Positions 1-33,329 are shown, counted from the first letter of the stretch. The stretch is 64,000 nucleotides of DNA from Prochilodus magdalenae (GCA_024036415.1 JAMWET010003073.1:86001-150000), one strand, 5' to 3'. A program made the numbers and translations. Notes: generated from the sequence alone by a model not told the origin.

Positions 1-679
1 ATAAGGGGCGCTGTGGTTTCCAGACAGATAGAACTCAGAAAAGGGCACATTATAAAACATCCTGTCCAGTCTGAAGCAGTGCACTATAGCCAAAACATTA
101 CCAAAGCTATCAGAACCAAGCATCTTAATGCCTAATTTTTACCTAAATCATCCGCACAGTGGTCAATGATATGCGTAGCATTTGCTTATTCGAGATTTAC
201 CACATTAAACGTCTGGTTCCTCTTTTTATGGTTTTGGAGAGACAGAGAGAAGACGAATGCCTCCCTTTAGGAAATTTACATTCATTATCCGGTGTTCTGC
301 TCAGCTAAAAATATCTTCCTACTGCTCAACTTTGCCTGCTTGTTTTCCTTTCAATGATTTAGCACTCATATTGCAGATAATCCTACTAAAAATATACTTC
401 AATAATATTCACAATGAGTGTGCTTAAAGCAACAGGTCTGCTGTGCGTATCTAAACAAAAGATTACAAATACAGCATTAGGCAGCTACGAACAACAAGCG
501 TCTCTCAAAGTAGGGGTGGGAACTAAGATGGTTTATAAAAAAAAAAAAGTGACCAATGAATGATATTACAGCTGATGGTTCTGACTACAGATCTGGCATA
601 GACCACTCTGAAAACAATCTTCATCCTCAGATGAACTGATTTAAAGTCTTGTTCTATCTACAAGACTATACTTGTTCTA
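1..679. other. armc4 intron, nothing recognised
   Basis: AT-rich, no exon with ARM-repeat coding potential and no clear repeat. The segments 1066-1733, 3453-4574 and 4919-5109 are the same in character. Confidence 0.6.
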
Positions 680-1065
680 TATATATGCCATGAATTTTAT
701 TAGGAACACCTCTCCTTGTTTCTACACTAATTGTCTATTTTATAGGCTCCACTTACCATGAAGGTACACTTCTGAACAGACAGTAGTCCAAATGTTTGCA
801 TACTCTGATATCTCCCTTTCAACCCGTTCTGCAATGTACAGGACCACCATAGGGCCACCAAAGAGCAGGTATTATGTTGGTGGCGGATCAGTCTCAGCAC
901 TGCGGTGATACTGATGGGGTGGTGGTGTGTTAGTGTGTCTTGTGTTGATGTGAGTGGATCGAACACAGCAGTGCTGCTTGGGTTTTTAAACACCTCAGTG
1001 TCACTGCTGAACTGAGGACAGTCCACCAACCAAAACTACCTATCCAACAGCATCCTGGTGCTGGA
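680..1065 (+). repeat. Dispersed repeat, copy 1
   Basis: Opens with TTATTAGGAACACCT, a tip often seen in teleost DNA elements, and contains GTGTTAGTGTGTCTTGTG, GTGAGTGGATC and CACCTCAGTGTCACTGC. Related copies lie at 4575-4712 (same strand) and 39000-39085 (reverse). I know this as a very common otophysan repeat but cannot assign its class. It makes a false 100-codon minus frame. Confidence 0.75.
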
Positions 1066-1733
1066 ACTTATGTATCATTTTTCCTAAATCTACCAAAACC
1101 CAGAAGTCCACCATAACCACATTACTCTTCTCATTCCTTCTCTTTCATCCCATGTTGTACATTTGTATACTACATTTTTACGGTACATTATACCGTATAT
1201 CCATGTTTTTAACTCTACTTTTAGCACTGTTACTAACATATCGCTGTTGGTGGAACAAAACCTTATATGTCCAACTTTTATTTACTTTTACTTTTATTGA
1301 TATATATTATATTTATGCACATAATACCAAGTGTTCTATACAATCTCTGACAAGTGATGAATGAACCATTGAAAACACTCCAAAACTGGTTACTGGCATA
1401 AAATTCCTTTGAATTAACTTACAGATGTACTACATGTTTTGCAATTACCTTTTGCTGAAAAGGAAAAAGTGAATACATCGTCTACAGGGAACAAAATTAA
1501 ATGTGGCCTATTCCCACTTTTTCCAGTTAGTGCACAATTTCCATTTGCTGTATAAAAAATTTTTTTTTTTATGCCACAACATTTTACATGCCACATTTAA
1601 TGTTTTTACTTTTTCCTTATATGCTAAATTCTAGGAATAAGCAGTAATTATGTATAGAAGTATGTTCTCTGTAGATGTTAACTTACATGTTAATATGTTA
1701 ATTGTTAATATGTTAACATATTTTTAATATATA

Positions 1734-3359
1734 CAGTGGGGTGCGAAAGTTTGGGCAGCGTTGTTAATTTTCCTGATTTACCTTTATAAAGCATTGATTG
1801 TTTGGATAAAAAAATTCTGTTAAATATATCATATAGGGGACAAACACAGTGATATTTGAGAAGTGAAATGAAGTTTATATGATTTACAGAAAGTGTGCAA
1901 TAATTGGTTAAACAAAAGTAGGCAGGTGCATAAATTTGGGCACTGTTGTAATTTTATTGATTTCAAAACCTTTAGAACTAATTATTGGAACTTAAATTTG
2001 GTTTGGTAAGTTCAGTGACCCTTGACCTCCATTCAAAGGTGACTCCAATTATGAGAAAGGGTATTTAAGGGGGGCAATTGTAAGTTTTTCTCCTCTTTGC
2101 AGCTTCTCTGAAGAGTCGCAGCATGGGAGTCTCAAAACAACTTTCAAATGACCTGAAAACAAAGATTGTTCACCGTCATGGTTTAGGGGAAGGATACAGA
2201 AAGCTATCTCAGAGATTTCAGCTTTCAGTCTCCACTGTGAGAAACATTGTGAGAAAATGGAAGACCACAGTTCAAGCCAGTTCAAGTCAAGGCTTGAAGT
2301 GGCAGACCAAGAAAAATCTCGAATAAACAGAAGCGAAGGATGTTGAGAACAGTCAGAGTCAACCCACAGACCAGCACCAAAGACCTACAACATGATCTTG
2401 CTGCTGATGGAGTCACTGTGCATTGTTCAACTATTCGGCGCACTTTACACAAGGAGATGCTGTATGGGAGAGTGATGCAGAGGAAGCCTTTTCTCCGCCC
2501 ACATCACAAACAGAGCCGCTTGAGGTATGCTAAAGCACATTTGGACAAGCCAGCTTCATTTTGGAATTAGGTGCTGTGGACTGATGAAACTAAAATAGAG
2601 TTATTTGGGCATAACAAGGGCCGTTATGCATGGAGGAAAAAGAACACAGCACTCCAAGAAAAACACCTGCTACCTACAGTAAAATTTGGTGGTGGTTCCA
2701 TCATGCTGTGGGGCTGTGTGGCCAGTACAGGGACTGGGAATCTTGTTAAAGTTGAGGGACGCATGGATTCCAATCAATATCAGCATATTCTGGAGACCAA
2801 TGTCCAGGAATCAGTGACAAAGCTGAAGCTGCGCCGGGGCTGGATCTTCCAACAAGACAACGACCCTAAACACTGCTCAAAATCTACCAATGCATTCATG
2901 CAGAGGAACAAGTACAACGTTCTGGAATGGCCATCTCAGTCCCCAGACCTGAATATTATTGAAAATCTGTGGTGTCACTTCAAGAGAGCTGTCCATGCTT
3001 GGAAACCATCAAACCTGAATGAACTAGAGATGTTTTGTAAAGAAGAATGGTCTAAAATACCTTCAGCCACAATCCAGACTCTCATTAGAAGCTATAGGAA
3101 GCTTTTAGAGGCTGTTATTTCTGCGAAAGGAGGATCTACTAAATATTGAGGTTTTTTTTGGCGCCCAAATTTATGCCCCTGCCTAATCTTGTTTAGACAA
3201 TTATTGCACACTTTCTGTAATTCATATAAACTTCATTTCACTTCTCAAATATCACTGCGTTTGTCCCCTATATGACATATTTAACAGGAATATTTTTTTC
3301 CAAACAATCAATGCTTTGTGAAGGTAAATCAGAAAAATTAACAAAACTTTCACACCCCA

Positions 3360-3362
<3 letters not shown>
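1734..3362 (+). mobile_element. Tc1-like DNA transposon, nearly full length, inactive
   Basis: Inverted repeats of about 205 bp (1734-1943 and 3158-3362) begin CAGTGGGGTG; a TA target precedes the left end at 1732-1733. On the right the flank reads TG then the TA array, so the second TA is mutated or blurred. Within each arm a direct repeat of the tip (AAGTTTGGGCAGCGTTGTTA outside, AATTTGGGCACTGTTGTAA inside, 1931-1952) gives the IR/DR layout typical of Sleeping Beauty-like elements. The body holds a broken transposase. It sits in an armc4 intron. Confidence 0.93.
2123..3149 (+). pseudogene. Tc1-like transposase with one frameshift and one stop
   Basis: The N-terminal paired-like helix-turn-helix part is coded from 2123 (MGVSKQLSNDLK; RFQLSVSTVRNIVRKW). 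The frame then shifts near 2320-2340 and continues to 3149, broken only by a TAG at 2568-2570 just before VLWTDETK. All three catalytic residues are readable: D in LWTDETK, D in FQQDNDPKH and E in NIIENLW, with 34 residues between the last two (DD34E, Tc1 type). Length matches the family's 340 or so residues. The catalytic part is better kept than in the other Tc1 relics here, so this copy is young or recently lost. Confidence 0.93.
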
Positions 3363-3446
<84 letters not shown>

Positions 3447-3452
3447 TATATT
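3363..3452. repeat. (TA)n microsatellite abutting the Tc1-like element
   Basis: About 40 TA units, with one CA interruption near the end. It directly follows the right tip of the transposon, so the array probably grew from the TA target. It produces false YIYIYI frames. Confidence 0.97.
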
Positions 3453-4574
3453 ATTTTTAATGTGTTAACATACTTTTAACTAAAAAAACAACAACAATAG
3501 ATACAATAAAATACATAACTTCATCAAATGTGCTCTGACTTTTGTATATGACTGTGGATTACAATTGATAAAAGTTATGGTTAGGTTTTGTTTAGACAGT
3601 GAAGATATGTTCAGATGATGTGCAAATCATAACTGTACCATGTGTAGTTTACTGAATGTATGCACTTTATTGATCACTACTATAAGGAAAACAAAATCTG
3701 CACCTTGTATTTTGCGATTATAAATTATAAAGCTTCTGATTCCATTGTGGTCAGTATGACATCATGCGGTTAGATAAAAGGCATCTATGGAGCAGCATAA
3801 ACAATCAGTGCAGTTAACATGCGCGAGCAGTTTGGAATCCATAATCAGCCTCCACAGCAGTGCCAGGGCAGTCTAGGTCAGCAGAACAGTCTAATATGGA
3901 CATACTGTCAGTCTGACATACTAATATTCCCCATGTGCACTGCCTCGTCCAGATAAACACTGGCTTTTTACAGCTGTGGGCAAATGAAAACCCTTGCCTG
4001 ACTGATACATTCTAAAAAATACTTGAACATAAATGAACATAAAATAAAGATAACACCAAACATGACATTTGTTCATTAGGGTAATTATACACGCATATCC
4101 TAACACACAAATAACTTTAAAAGCATTTGGCAAAAAAACATCAATATACGTTCAAAGCAATATGGACATGTAGTCAGGGTAAATCTACTTAGATCATGTT
4201 TTTCTACCACTCAGCAATACCATGGGCCATCGTAGGACATGGTTGTGTGAAGGTGGTCAGAAGAGCAAGTCCAATAAGACAGCTACAGCAGAGTGATTTT
4301 TACTGTTTCCTCCCAGTAGCTGTGGACTGTCTACACAGCACTATATGTTTCAGAGCTCTGTTTTCTGCTTCTTTTCAACAGAAGACATGGCACTAGCTGC
4401 TGGAGTAGTGACAGGCCTTCATTTTCAAACATTTTATAAATTAAACTGTGGAAAGTTTTGAACAGGCCTGACATCACAGTTTGTTTTCAGACTTTTATTG
4501 GCAGAACTGAAGAATTTTCTACTTTCAGTTTAATTATCCTAACCTGAATGCTTGTGTACACTTACCAAGCACTT

Positions 4575-4712
4575 CATACCCCTTCCACAGGACCACCACA
4601 GAGCAGGTAGTTAGGGTGGTGGCTCATTCTCAGCACTACAGTGACACTGCCGTAGTGGTGGGGTGTTAAGTGTGTGTTGTGATGGCGTGAGTGAATCACA
4701 GCAGCACTGCTG
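4575..4712 (+). repeat. Dispersed repeat, copy 2 (partial)
   Basis: Shares ACCACAGAGCAGGTA, GGTGGCTCATTCTCAGCACT, GTGTTAAGTGTGTGTTGTG and GTGAGTGAATC with the copy at 680-1065. It ends where a second repeat begins. Confidence 0.7.
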
Positions 4713-4918
4713 TCTTTGTAGTGGACGAAGTACAGAAACCATGTACTTCAGTTAAAGTACAGATACCCAAATTTTGCATAATGTAGTGGAGTAAAAAGTA
4801 GGATATTTGACCTTGAAAAGTCATCCAAAAGGGGAAACACCTCAGTAAAGTACAGATACACAAAAAATGACTTAGGTACGCTAACGAATTGCCTTTACTT
4901 CGTTACTGCCCACCACTG
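4713..4918 (+). repeat. Dispersed teleost repeat of the AAGTACAGATAC / CCACCACTG type
   Basis: Several AAGTACAGATAC-like motifs and a terminal TTACTGCCCACCACTG. The pattern is that of a widespread teleost non-autonomous element, probably hAT-like (inference). It is joined to the end of the previous repeat, suggesting insertion of one into the other. A weak related stretch lies near 25.29-25.35 kb. Confidence 0.6.
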
Positions 4919-5109
4919 GTTCTCTGACTGCAGCACAGTACTGTGTGAGCATTAGATAATTCTCAGTATAAACCCATATATGCTGATGTGTATGTAAAAC
5001 CGTTTTTAGAATTTATTTGTTTTTAAAATGTGCACCATCAGGTATGTGACTAGTTACTGAAAGCGACAATATTCAGATGGTGCCTTAATGTTAGTGTGTT
5101 TACACGTAC

Positions 5110-27550
<22,441 letters not shown>

Positions 27551-27560
27551 CTTTAACGCG

Positions 27561-27605
27561 GTAACTATGGAGACAACTACACGCGCAGCCCGGTTACTAG
27601 GATAC
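27561..27605 (-). promoter_or_regulatory. Pair of RFX X-box-like sites at the armc4 promoter
   Basis: On the minus strand, 27605-27593 reads GTATCCTAGTAAC and 27574-27561 reads GTCTCCATAGTTAC. Against the X-box consensus GTNRCC-N(0-3)-RGYAAC these have one and two mismatches. RFX factors and FOXJ1 drive motile-cilia genes, and ARMC4 is one, so the position just upstream of the proposed exon 1 is meaningful. The motifs are seen; their function is inferred. Confidence 0.5.
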
Positions 27606-27661
27606 AGTTAAACAACATAGAGCAGAAAGGCTCAAAAAGGTTGGGGGACGCTGTAAAACGC

Positions 27662-27695
27662 GGAAGGAAGGAAGGAAGGAAAGAAAGAAAGAAAA
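27662..27695. repeat. (GGAA)n/(GAAA)n short tandem repeat
   Basis: GGAA units followed by GAAA units just upstream of the armc4 promoter. GGAA runs can bind ETS-type factors; no function is shown here. Confidence 0.9.
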
Positions 27696-28148
27696 CAATT
27701 ATTCTGGCTCCCTGTATCTATTTCATTAAGTAAACCATATTTATCGTACATAATTTAGTTGTAGTTGAAATAGAGGCTGTAAGCTAATACACGCTGTCTG
27801 AAAGCTACTCATACAGAGGCTACTAGAAGGCTACTAGTCAAAGTTTATATAAAACACTGCGGCTGCTGCTGCTGAGATTTCCAAATATGCGCATACATCT
27901 TCAGTTGCAATTATTTTTTGTAATGTACGAGCCATTTGTGACAAAAATAACTTGAACAGATATTTGTCATTTCATTTTAATCGTTTTTTGTATTACATGG
28001 CCAAATCTAAAATGAAAAAGCTAATAGAGAAAAGATAATCCGAACTTTTCTTCATGAAATACGTGTCAAATATAATGTTACCTAGCACTGGGCGGAGCTA
28101 AAACTACGGAACTGCCTGCGAAATCCAGCGAAGGCAGATCACAGCAAT

Positions 28149-28202
28149 ATGGCGGACATATTGTTTGAAACGGTGAACGAGTTAATGAGGCTGCCGAACT
28201 GA
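28149..28202 (+). CDS. Short frame of 17 codons starting in the left arm, mirror of the right-arm start
   Basis: It begins MADILFETVNEL at an ATATGGCGGAC (YY1-like) initiator, about 51 bp after a GGGCGGAGC box at 28090-28098. The upstream block is homologous, reversed, to the one before the right-arm start. It stops after 17 codons. Taken alone it would be ignored; its interest is that both arms have the same promoter-plus-ATG layout. Confidence 0.25.
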   Translation: MADILFETVNELMRLPN

Positions 28203-28212
28203 CAGGACGACG

Positions 28213-28440
28213 CTAGCCAGCTACCGTGGCAGAGAGACCGCTACTTTGAACCGTCTCTTTTGCCATGGAAGCGGCTCGCGATTCTAGGAGAGCTGAGGTG
28301 CATGGATGTGGCTGAAGCTGTGATTCACTAACAGCGACTTTCGGTTCACTAAGTGAGGCCGTCTGTTGTAACTCAGCGCCCTGCCACCGCTCCAGTGCCG
28401 CTGCGGCCTCCCGTAGTAGCTCCGCAACTGATTGCGCCAT
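28213..28440 (-). CDS. Open frame of 75 codons starting in the right arm of the inverted-repeat element, unknown
   Basis: The frame starts at 28440 with MAQSVAELLREAAAALERWQ, an alanine/leucine-rich amphipathic start that could form a coiled coil, and stops in the element core. A GC-box (28495-28503) precedes the ATG by about 55 bp, and the start sits in AAAATGGCG, a YY1-like initiator context. A possible donor (ACG|GTAGCT) lies near its end, so it could also be a first exon. I do not recognise the protein. It is probably the eroded start of a transposon gene. Confidence 0.35.
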   Translation of the reverse strand: MAQSVAELLREAAAALERWQGAELQQTASLSEPKVAVSESQLQPHPCTSALLESRAASMAKETVQSSGLSATVAG

Positions 28441-28578
28441 TTTGCCTGGACATGCAGAGACTTTGTGATTTCTCGGGCAGTTCCTCAGTTTTATCTCCGC
28501 CTAGTGCTAATAAACATATATTTGCATGTTGGTCCGTTTGAAAATGAAAATAAAACGTGGATAATGTAAAGTATATCT

Positions 28579-28592
28579 CCAGCAGGTGGCGG
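28579..28592 (+). promoter_or_regulatory. CTCF-like motif
   Basis: CCAGCAGGTGGCGG fits the CTCF core CCASYAGRKGGCRS at every position. It lies in the 250-bp segment found only in the right arm of the inverted-repeat element, upstream of armc4. Binding is not shown. Confidence 0.45.
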
Positions 28593-28971
28593 TTATGTTC
28601 GTTTGCATTTGCCTTTCATTCTGACACTTAAAGCGCGTCTGCGTCAAAAACTAATCACAAACCGTCACTTTGCTGTTTATTTATCCATTTTTTTATTTTC
28701 ATTTTGGCAGATATGCAGTCTATTGCTATGAAAAAGAAACAATTGAATCTTGATTTAATTTTCGACACGTATTCTGCATTTCATGCAGAAAAGCCAAAGC
28801 CATTATGAAGTTTGGATTTTCTTTTCTCCATTAGCTTTTTCATTTTAGATTTCGTTTTAGCTATGAAATACCAGAATAACGACTAAAATGAAATAACAAA
28901 TCGCTGTTTTTACAATGTATTTATTTATTTGTCACAAATGGCTCAGGCTCATGTAAAAAATTAAATTGCAA

Positions 28972-31126
28972 ATAAAGGTATTTCATTTTCAATGTTGGCA
29001 GGTTATTTACAGATGTTTTGAAAAAGAAATAACAAAAAGAGGTTTGCATTTACATTGTTTTCAATTTAATTTCTTTTTTTGGCCGGATTTGCCTCCCATA
29101 TAAAGTTTGCACAAGTATTATTAGCTTAGTATTATTACTTGATGCAAATATATATTCCCAATATAAATCTAGGCTCATGGCTTGGTCAAAATCCATTAAC
29201 AGTAATCTCCATTAGCTTGATGCTAACATTAGTATCCAGGGTCAGTGCCTGAGCAAAGTCTGCTAGTTCCCAGGTTGATCCTAAGGTAAATACCTAGTTC
29301 CACTAAATGTATTTTTTATGCCCCAGTATTGAAAGTTGTTGTGGAAAAGAGGATGAAGTTCAGCTATTTATTTTTGCTAGTGGAAATAAGCAATCGCACC
29401 ATAACTGGCCCACCCTGCACCCGCTGGTGCCCCATTAAAGGGAACCCTGTGTACATGTCCAATACTATTTAAATATACTGCACTGCTATATCATTTTACT
29501 AATAGACTGCCATTTCTGTTCTATATAAGTTTATAAGTATATATAATAATATATAAGTTTATATATAACCTGATACAATATCATTGGGAGATCTTAGTGC
29601 ACCCTAACAGTGTTGTGCTGAATGTGCTCAAATATATGAGTGGATTATAGGTTAGGTGTGTGAATTATAAAAGGTATTCATTTTGGACGATGCCTGCCTG
29701 CTGTAAAAATGCCAGAGACACCTGTAGGACAAACACTGTGCAGCCAGTGGCAGCCCGGTTGAACTAGGCACACCTAGTCTTGTTTATTTTTTGGAAAGGT
29801 GAAGGGGCACATCAACCTGGGTCATAAAAATATGTAACTGTCTAAATGAAGTTAGCTCAATACAACTAAAAACTTGTTTTTACTTCAGAATTATAAGCGA
29901 GACTAGCTGTCTGTAGATGAAAACTGAAATCTATTATAGAATAATTATGTTACATAATAAAATGTGGAGAAGGTGAAAGGGGTGTGCAGACTTTTTAGCT
30001 TGACTGTATATGCAGGTATTGCTGGATCTCCCTGGTGACATTATGGTAACATGGCACAACCTTACAACAAGCCTGGGGATGTGGTTTGGTGAGAGAGTAG
30101 AAAAAAGAAAAAAAATCCATCTGAGGCAGTGCCAGCATGGAGAGAAGCTAGGTCAGCTGGCCATCAACATAGAGTATGGTGGGGCTTGTCTATGGGGAGT
30201 TCTCGGCAGCAGCCCATGGTAGCTTGGCCTTGGAAGCATTCCTAGGGGTGGTAAGGCCATTAAGGCTCCAGCAAAAGTTGTGGTTTGTAACAGCTGTGGC
30301 TCTTCTCTGGACCTTCTGGAAATATAGGCCCAGGATCCAACCAGCATTCTCCAACCACACAGAGAACTCATCCAAGCTCAATGGCATCACCAGAACACAG
30401 CAGAACAGCAGCTTTGAAATCGCCTCTGTGACCTGTGAGGTTCAAGAGAGGTCAGAGGCCGAACAAGGACACTAGATACCACCAGAGGTGGTGTTGGCTC
30501 ATTAAACATTTTAAGATGTTTTGGTGGGAATAGTGAACAGCGGGGTTGCATTGTGCTTCTTGGGACGCTTTGGTCATGCTCAACTGGTCTATATTTAGTT
30601 CTACTGCATGTTCAAGTATTTGTTGTTACTGTATACAGGTTATGTGACCACTGGAGTAATTCAGATAGGTACTGTGGTTAACCACCATCATCCAGGTTTG
30701 GGTCCTGATTCATAACTCACAGCAGGATTCTGTAGTGACTCTAGTGCTAAGAATAATACATCTTTATCTATGTAAATTAAAGGATTAAAGACCTACATAA
30801 TGCCAACTGCTTGACTGCAAGGGTTCTCTATTTGGTTGTGTGCCCAGCCTCTATAAACTTCCCCTTGCTATGCTGTATGGTTTGGCAGAGTTATACACAC
30901 AAACACTTGGTCAACAGAAAAGTCTCCATTTGACCATTGACTGCAAGGCGATTTTAAAATAAATAAATAAGGCTTTACTTATTATGAATGTGCACCAGGC
31001 TAACAGAATCTGGAATGCCAAAAACAGTCAGAATAGCTGATTTAGCATTGAATTCGTAGCAAGAGCACTATAAACATGTCCTATGGATAATGCATGTTGA
31101 GAAACGTTTATTATACTTACCAGTTT
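28972..31126. other. Intergenic, upstream of armc4
   Basis: No gene. A tip-like GGGTGTGCAGACTTTTTAGCTTGACTGTATA at 29980-30010 may be the end of a Tc1-type element (partner not found). The following 480 bp give overlapping frames of up to 99 codons with no recognisable domain; they may belong to an unassigned repeat. Confidence 0.45.

Positions 31127-31153
<27 letters not shown>
31127..31153. repeat. (TTA)n microsatellite
   Basis: About nine ATT units in the intergenic region upstream of armc4. Confidence 0.95.
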
Positions 31154-31157
<4 letters not shown>

Positions 31158-32139
31158 TTGTTTTGCAGGAAAGATCTAACCAGAAGCTACAGTGGTTTGA
31201 TATATGAGTGCTGTCCGTGCCTGACGAGATGAGAGAGCATTTGCTCTGACCACAATTTACAAAGTCAGTAATGTATTATTTCGGCAGCAAAGCAATGATA
31301 TTTTATATTCATTTAATCATATACTGCCCACCAAGTTGAAATACAGGTAATTCCCAATTGCCAAATCCATCATAGATAAGCCATAGGCTGATGCATTTAA
31401 TAAACAGAATTAAGGGCACCACATTTTCCTTAAAAACAGACAGAAAATAAGCAGTGATTCAGACTTTTGATCTAGAGTCATTAGCATATCTGTTCTTGGC
31501 CACTATTAGAAAAAATTCTTGAACTCAAAGCCACAGCAGCGGTTACCACAGACACAAAACTAATGATCTGAATGCTTACCAAACAGCATGTGAATGCGTG
31601 GGCCTGGACCTTGATTTATACCTATAGTCCAGACATGTTTTCATTCGATTTGTGAAAGCTCACTTTTTTATCCCGGACTGAATGAGTGGATGTAAATCAG
31701 CCCTGTTGATCTTATTGTATGGCAGCTTTCTGGCCCTGGTAGGACTTTCTGGAAAGACAGCAGAGTGGAGAAGAGAGCCAGAGAGCAGTACAGTCAAGGC
31801 TTTTTTGCCAATAAAATGACTTGACTGACTCGGTTGGTGGAGCTTTGTCACTCCTCTCTCTCCATTGCCATGGTTTGACGTTGTCCCTTCATTTTCCTTT
31901 CTACTCACTGTGCACATCAAAAAGAACAGAATGCACAACCATAGAGATTCAGTTTATAATGTCAGCTTATAAGCAGCACAACTAGAACACCCTACTGCGC
32001 CCTACAAAATAGATGAGCTGCATTATCGTCAGAAACCCTGAGCTGGTGTATGGGATTGTATATAAAGATTAATGACTAAAACTAAGCTTGTTACGTTATA
32101 CTGAGTTAACCATATAACATTCGAATCACATTCTAGGTG

Positions 32140-32760
32140 CTAATACAGCAGTTCTTTGATTTCAGCCTTCTAAAACCTTGCGTGCAGGAAGCGGATCGGA
32201 GAAAGTTCAAGCTCAGAGGTAAGAGAGAAAACAGAAACAAAAAAGCGTCAAAGGGAGGACAAATGAGGGACTTAATCCGCAATCTGCCTCATGCTCTCAT
32301 TAGCAGCGCTAATTGCTGGGAGTTAAGCTGGAGAGGTTAAGCGCTGTGATCTGGCGCACCAGAGCTTCCTCCAAACATAAACACATCCAGCCTGCGGTCA
32401 AAAGCACCTGCCCGCTCTTCTCTTCACTGCCCCTATTCGCCTTTGACTGAGCCTCGGCATAATAAACAAAAAGCGGGCGCCTGGCAGGACTGAGTGGAGT
32501 CACTGATTGAGCTGGAGCGGAGAAAGCGCTCTGCAGGAGATTTACGACGCACCGCCCATCTTAAAGCATGGAGGCCGTGATTGCATCCGTCCACAGCCCT
32601 CTCCCCACTCTCACAACAGCCCATTAACAGGGAAGTTAGACTGAGGCAGAAATATACATGCGCACGGGGAGTGATGAAGTGTCTGGGCCTACTGGAGTTA
32701 CACTCTGGAGCAGGAGCAAGAGCGCAGGTCTGTATTGAAAGAGCCGCTCCATACAAACAA
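32140..32760. promoter_or_regulatory. Candidate conserved non-coding element with homeodomain-type sites
   Basis: GC-richer than its flanks and free of recognisable repeats. It includes CATTAGCAGCGCTAATTGCTG (about 32298-32318), TTTGACTGAGCC and a TAAAGC-rich tail. Frames on both strands are short and have no family resemblance. It lies between the divergent flanks of armc4 and mpp7, so an enhancer is plausible, but this is compositional inference. Confidence 0.25.
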
Positions 32761-33329
32761 AGCCCTTAGTTTTGATACAGTGCTGTTGCTGCTAAAGCAA
32801 TAATTCACAATTAATGCTGCCTGTTACAGTAATTGTTTGGGCTCAACCGGAAGTACAATTGTGCTAAAATACTGTGATGCACGATAGGCACCTTCTGCCA
32901 AGCAATGCTGGGAAGGGCAGGGCACAAGCTAACAGGGCTGAAATCCAACACAGGCATTCTAAGTAGTTAAACAAGGTCAAGTAGAATGTGCTCCTTGTAT
33001 CACACATATTCATCTAGCTATTTATCTGTCTATTCTAAGAGCAGTCAGACATATTTCTGTTTTGTTGATTTGTATCAATACAACGTGTAACTAATAATAT
33101 TGCTTTAATTTGAAGCAAGTAAACCACTCACGGGGAGAGTTTACCAGGACATGTCCCATATGGTAGGGTTAATTTTAATTGTGTTTTAATTAGGTTACTT
33201 AAACACTGAGAGAAACTAATTTTCTCCTCATGTAAACAACATTATTCACAGATTCATGAAAGACATACCATGTAAATAAAATATACAAACTCCAAAAAGA
33301 CATTTTATGAATGAAAAAAAATATTTCTG

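Larger units (their letters stand above)
27905..28971. mobile_element. Long inverted-repeat (foldback/long-TIR) element next to the armc4 promoter
   Basis: The stretch 27905-28070 reappears reversed at 28760-28971, sharing blocks such as GAGCCATTTGTGACAAA, AAATCTAAAATGAAAAAGCT and ACGTGTC. A second, inner pair follows: 28083-28155 against 28434-28511, sharing TAGCACT, GGCGGAG, AAACT, GGAACTGCC and ATGGCG. The right arm has about 250 bp (28512-28759) absent from the left. The core has many CpGs while the outer arms are AT-rich. The outer ends near TTGCAATT are blurred and I found no target-site duplication, so the superfamily is open. It is most likely a non-autonomous DNA transposon with long terminal repeats; a local inverted duplication is the alternative. 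Confidence 0.75.

Noticed and set aside
3252..3460. Frames of repeating YI/IY residues on both strands
   Set aside because: Translation of the TA microsatellite.
1..5109. Search for armc4 ARM-repeat exons after exon 10
   Set aside because: No minus-strand match to the expected GGNQTATVIALC-type continuation; the next exon must be left of the window.
30176..30475. 99-codon plus frame and its minus shadows
   Set aside because: No domain recognised; perhaps part of an unassigned repeat, not a supported gene.
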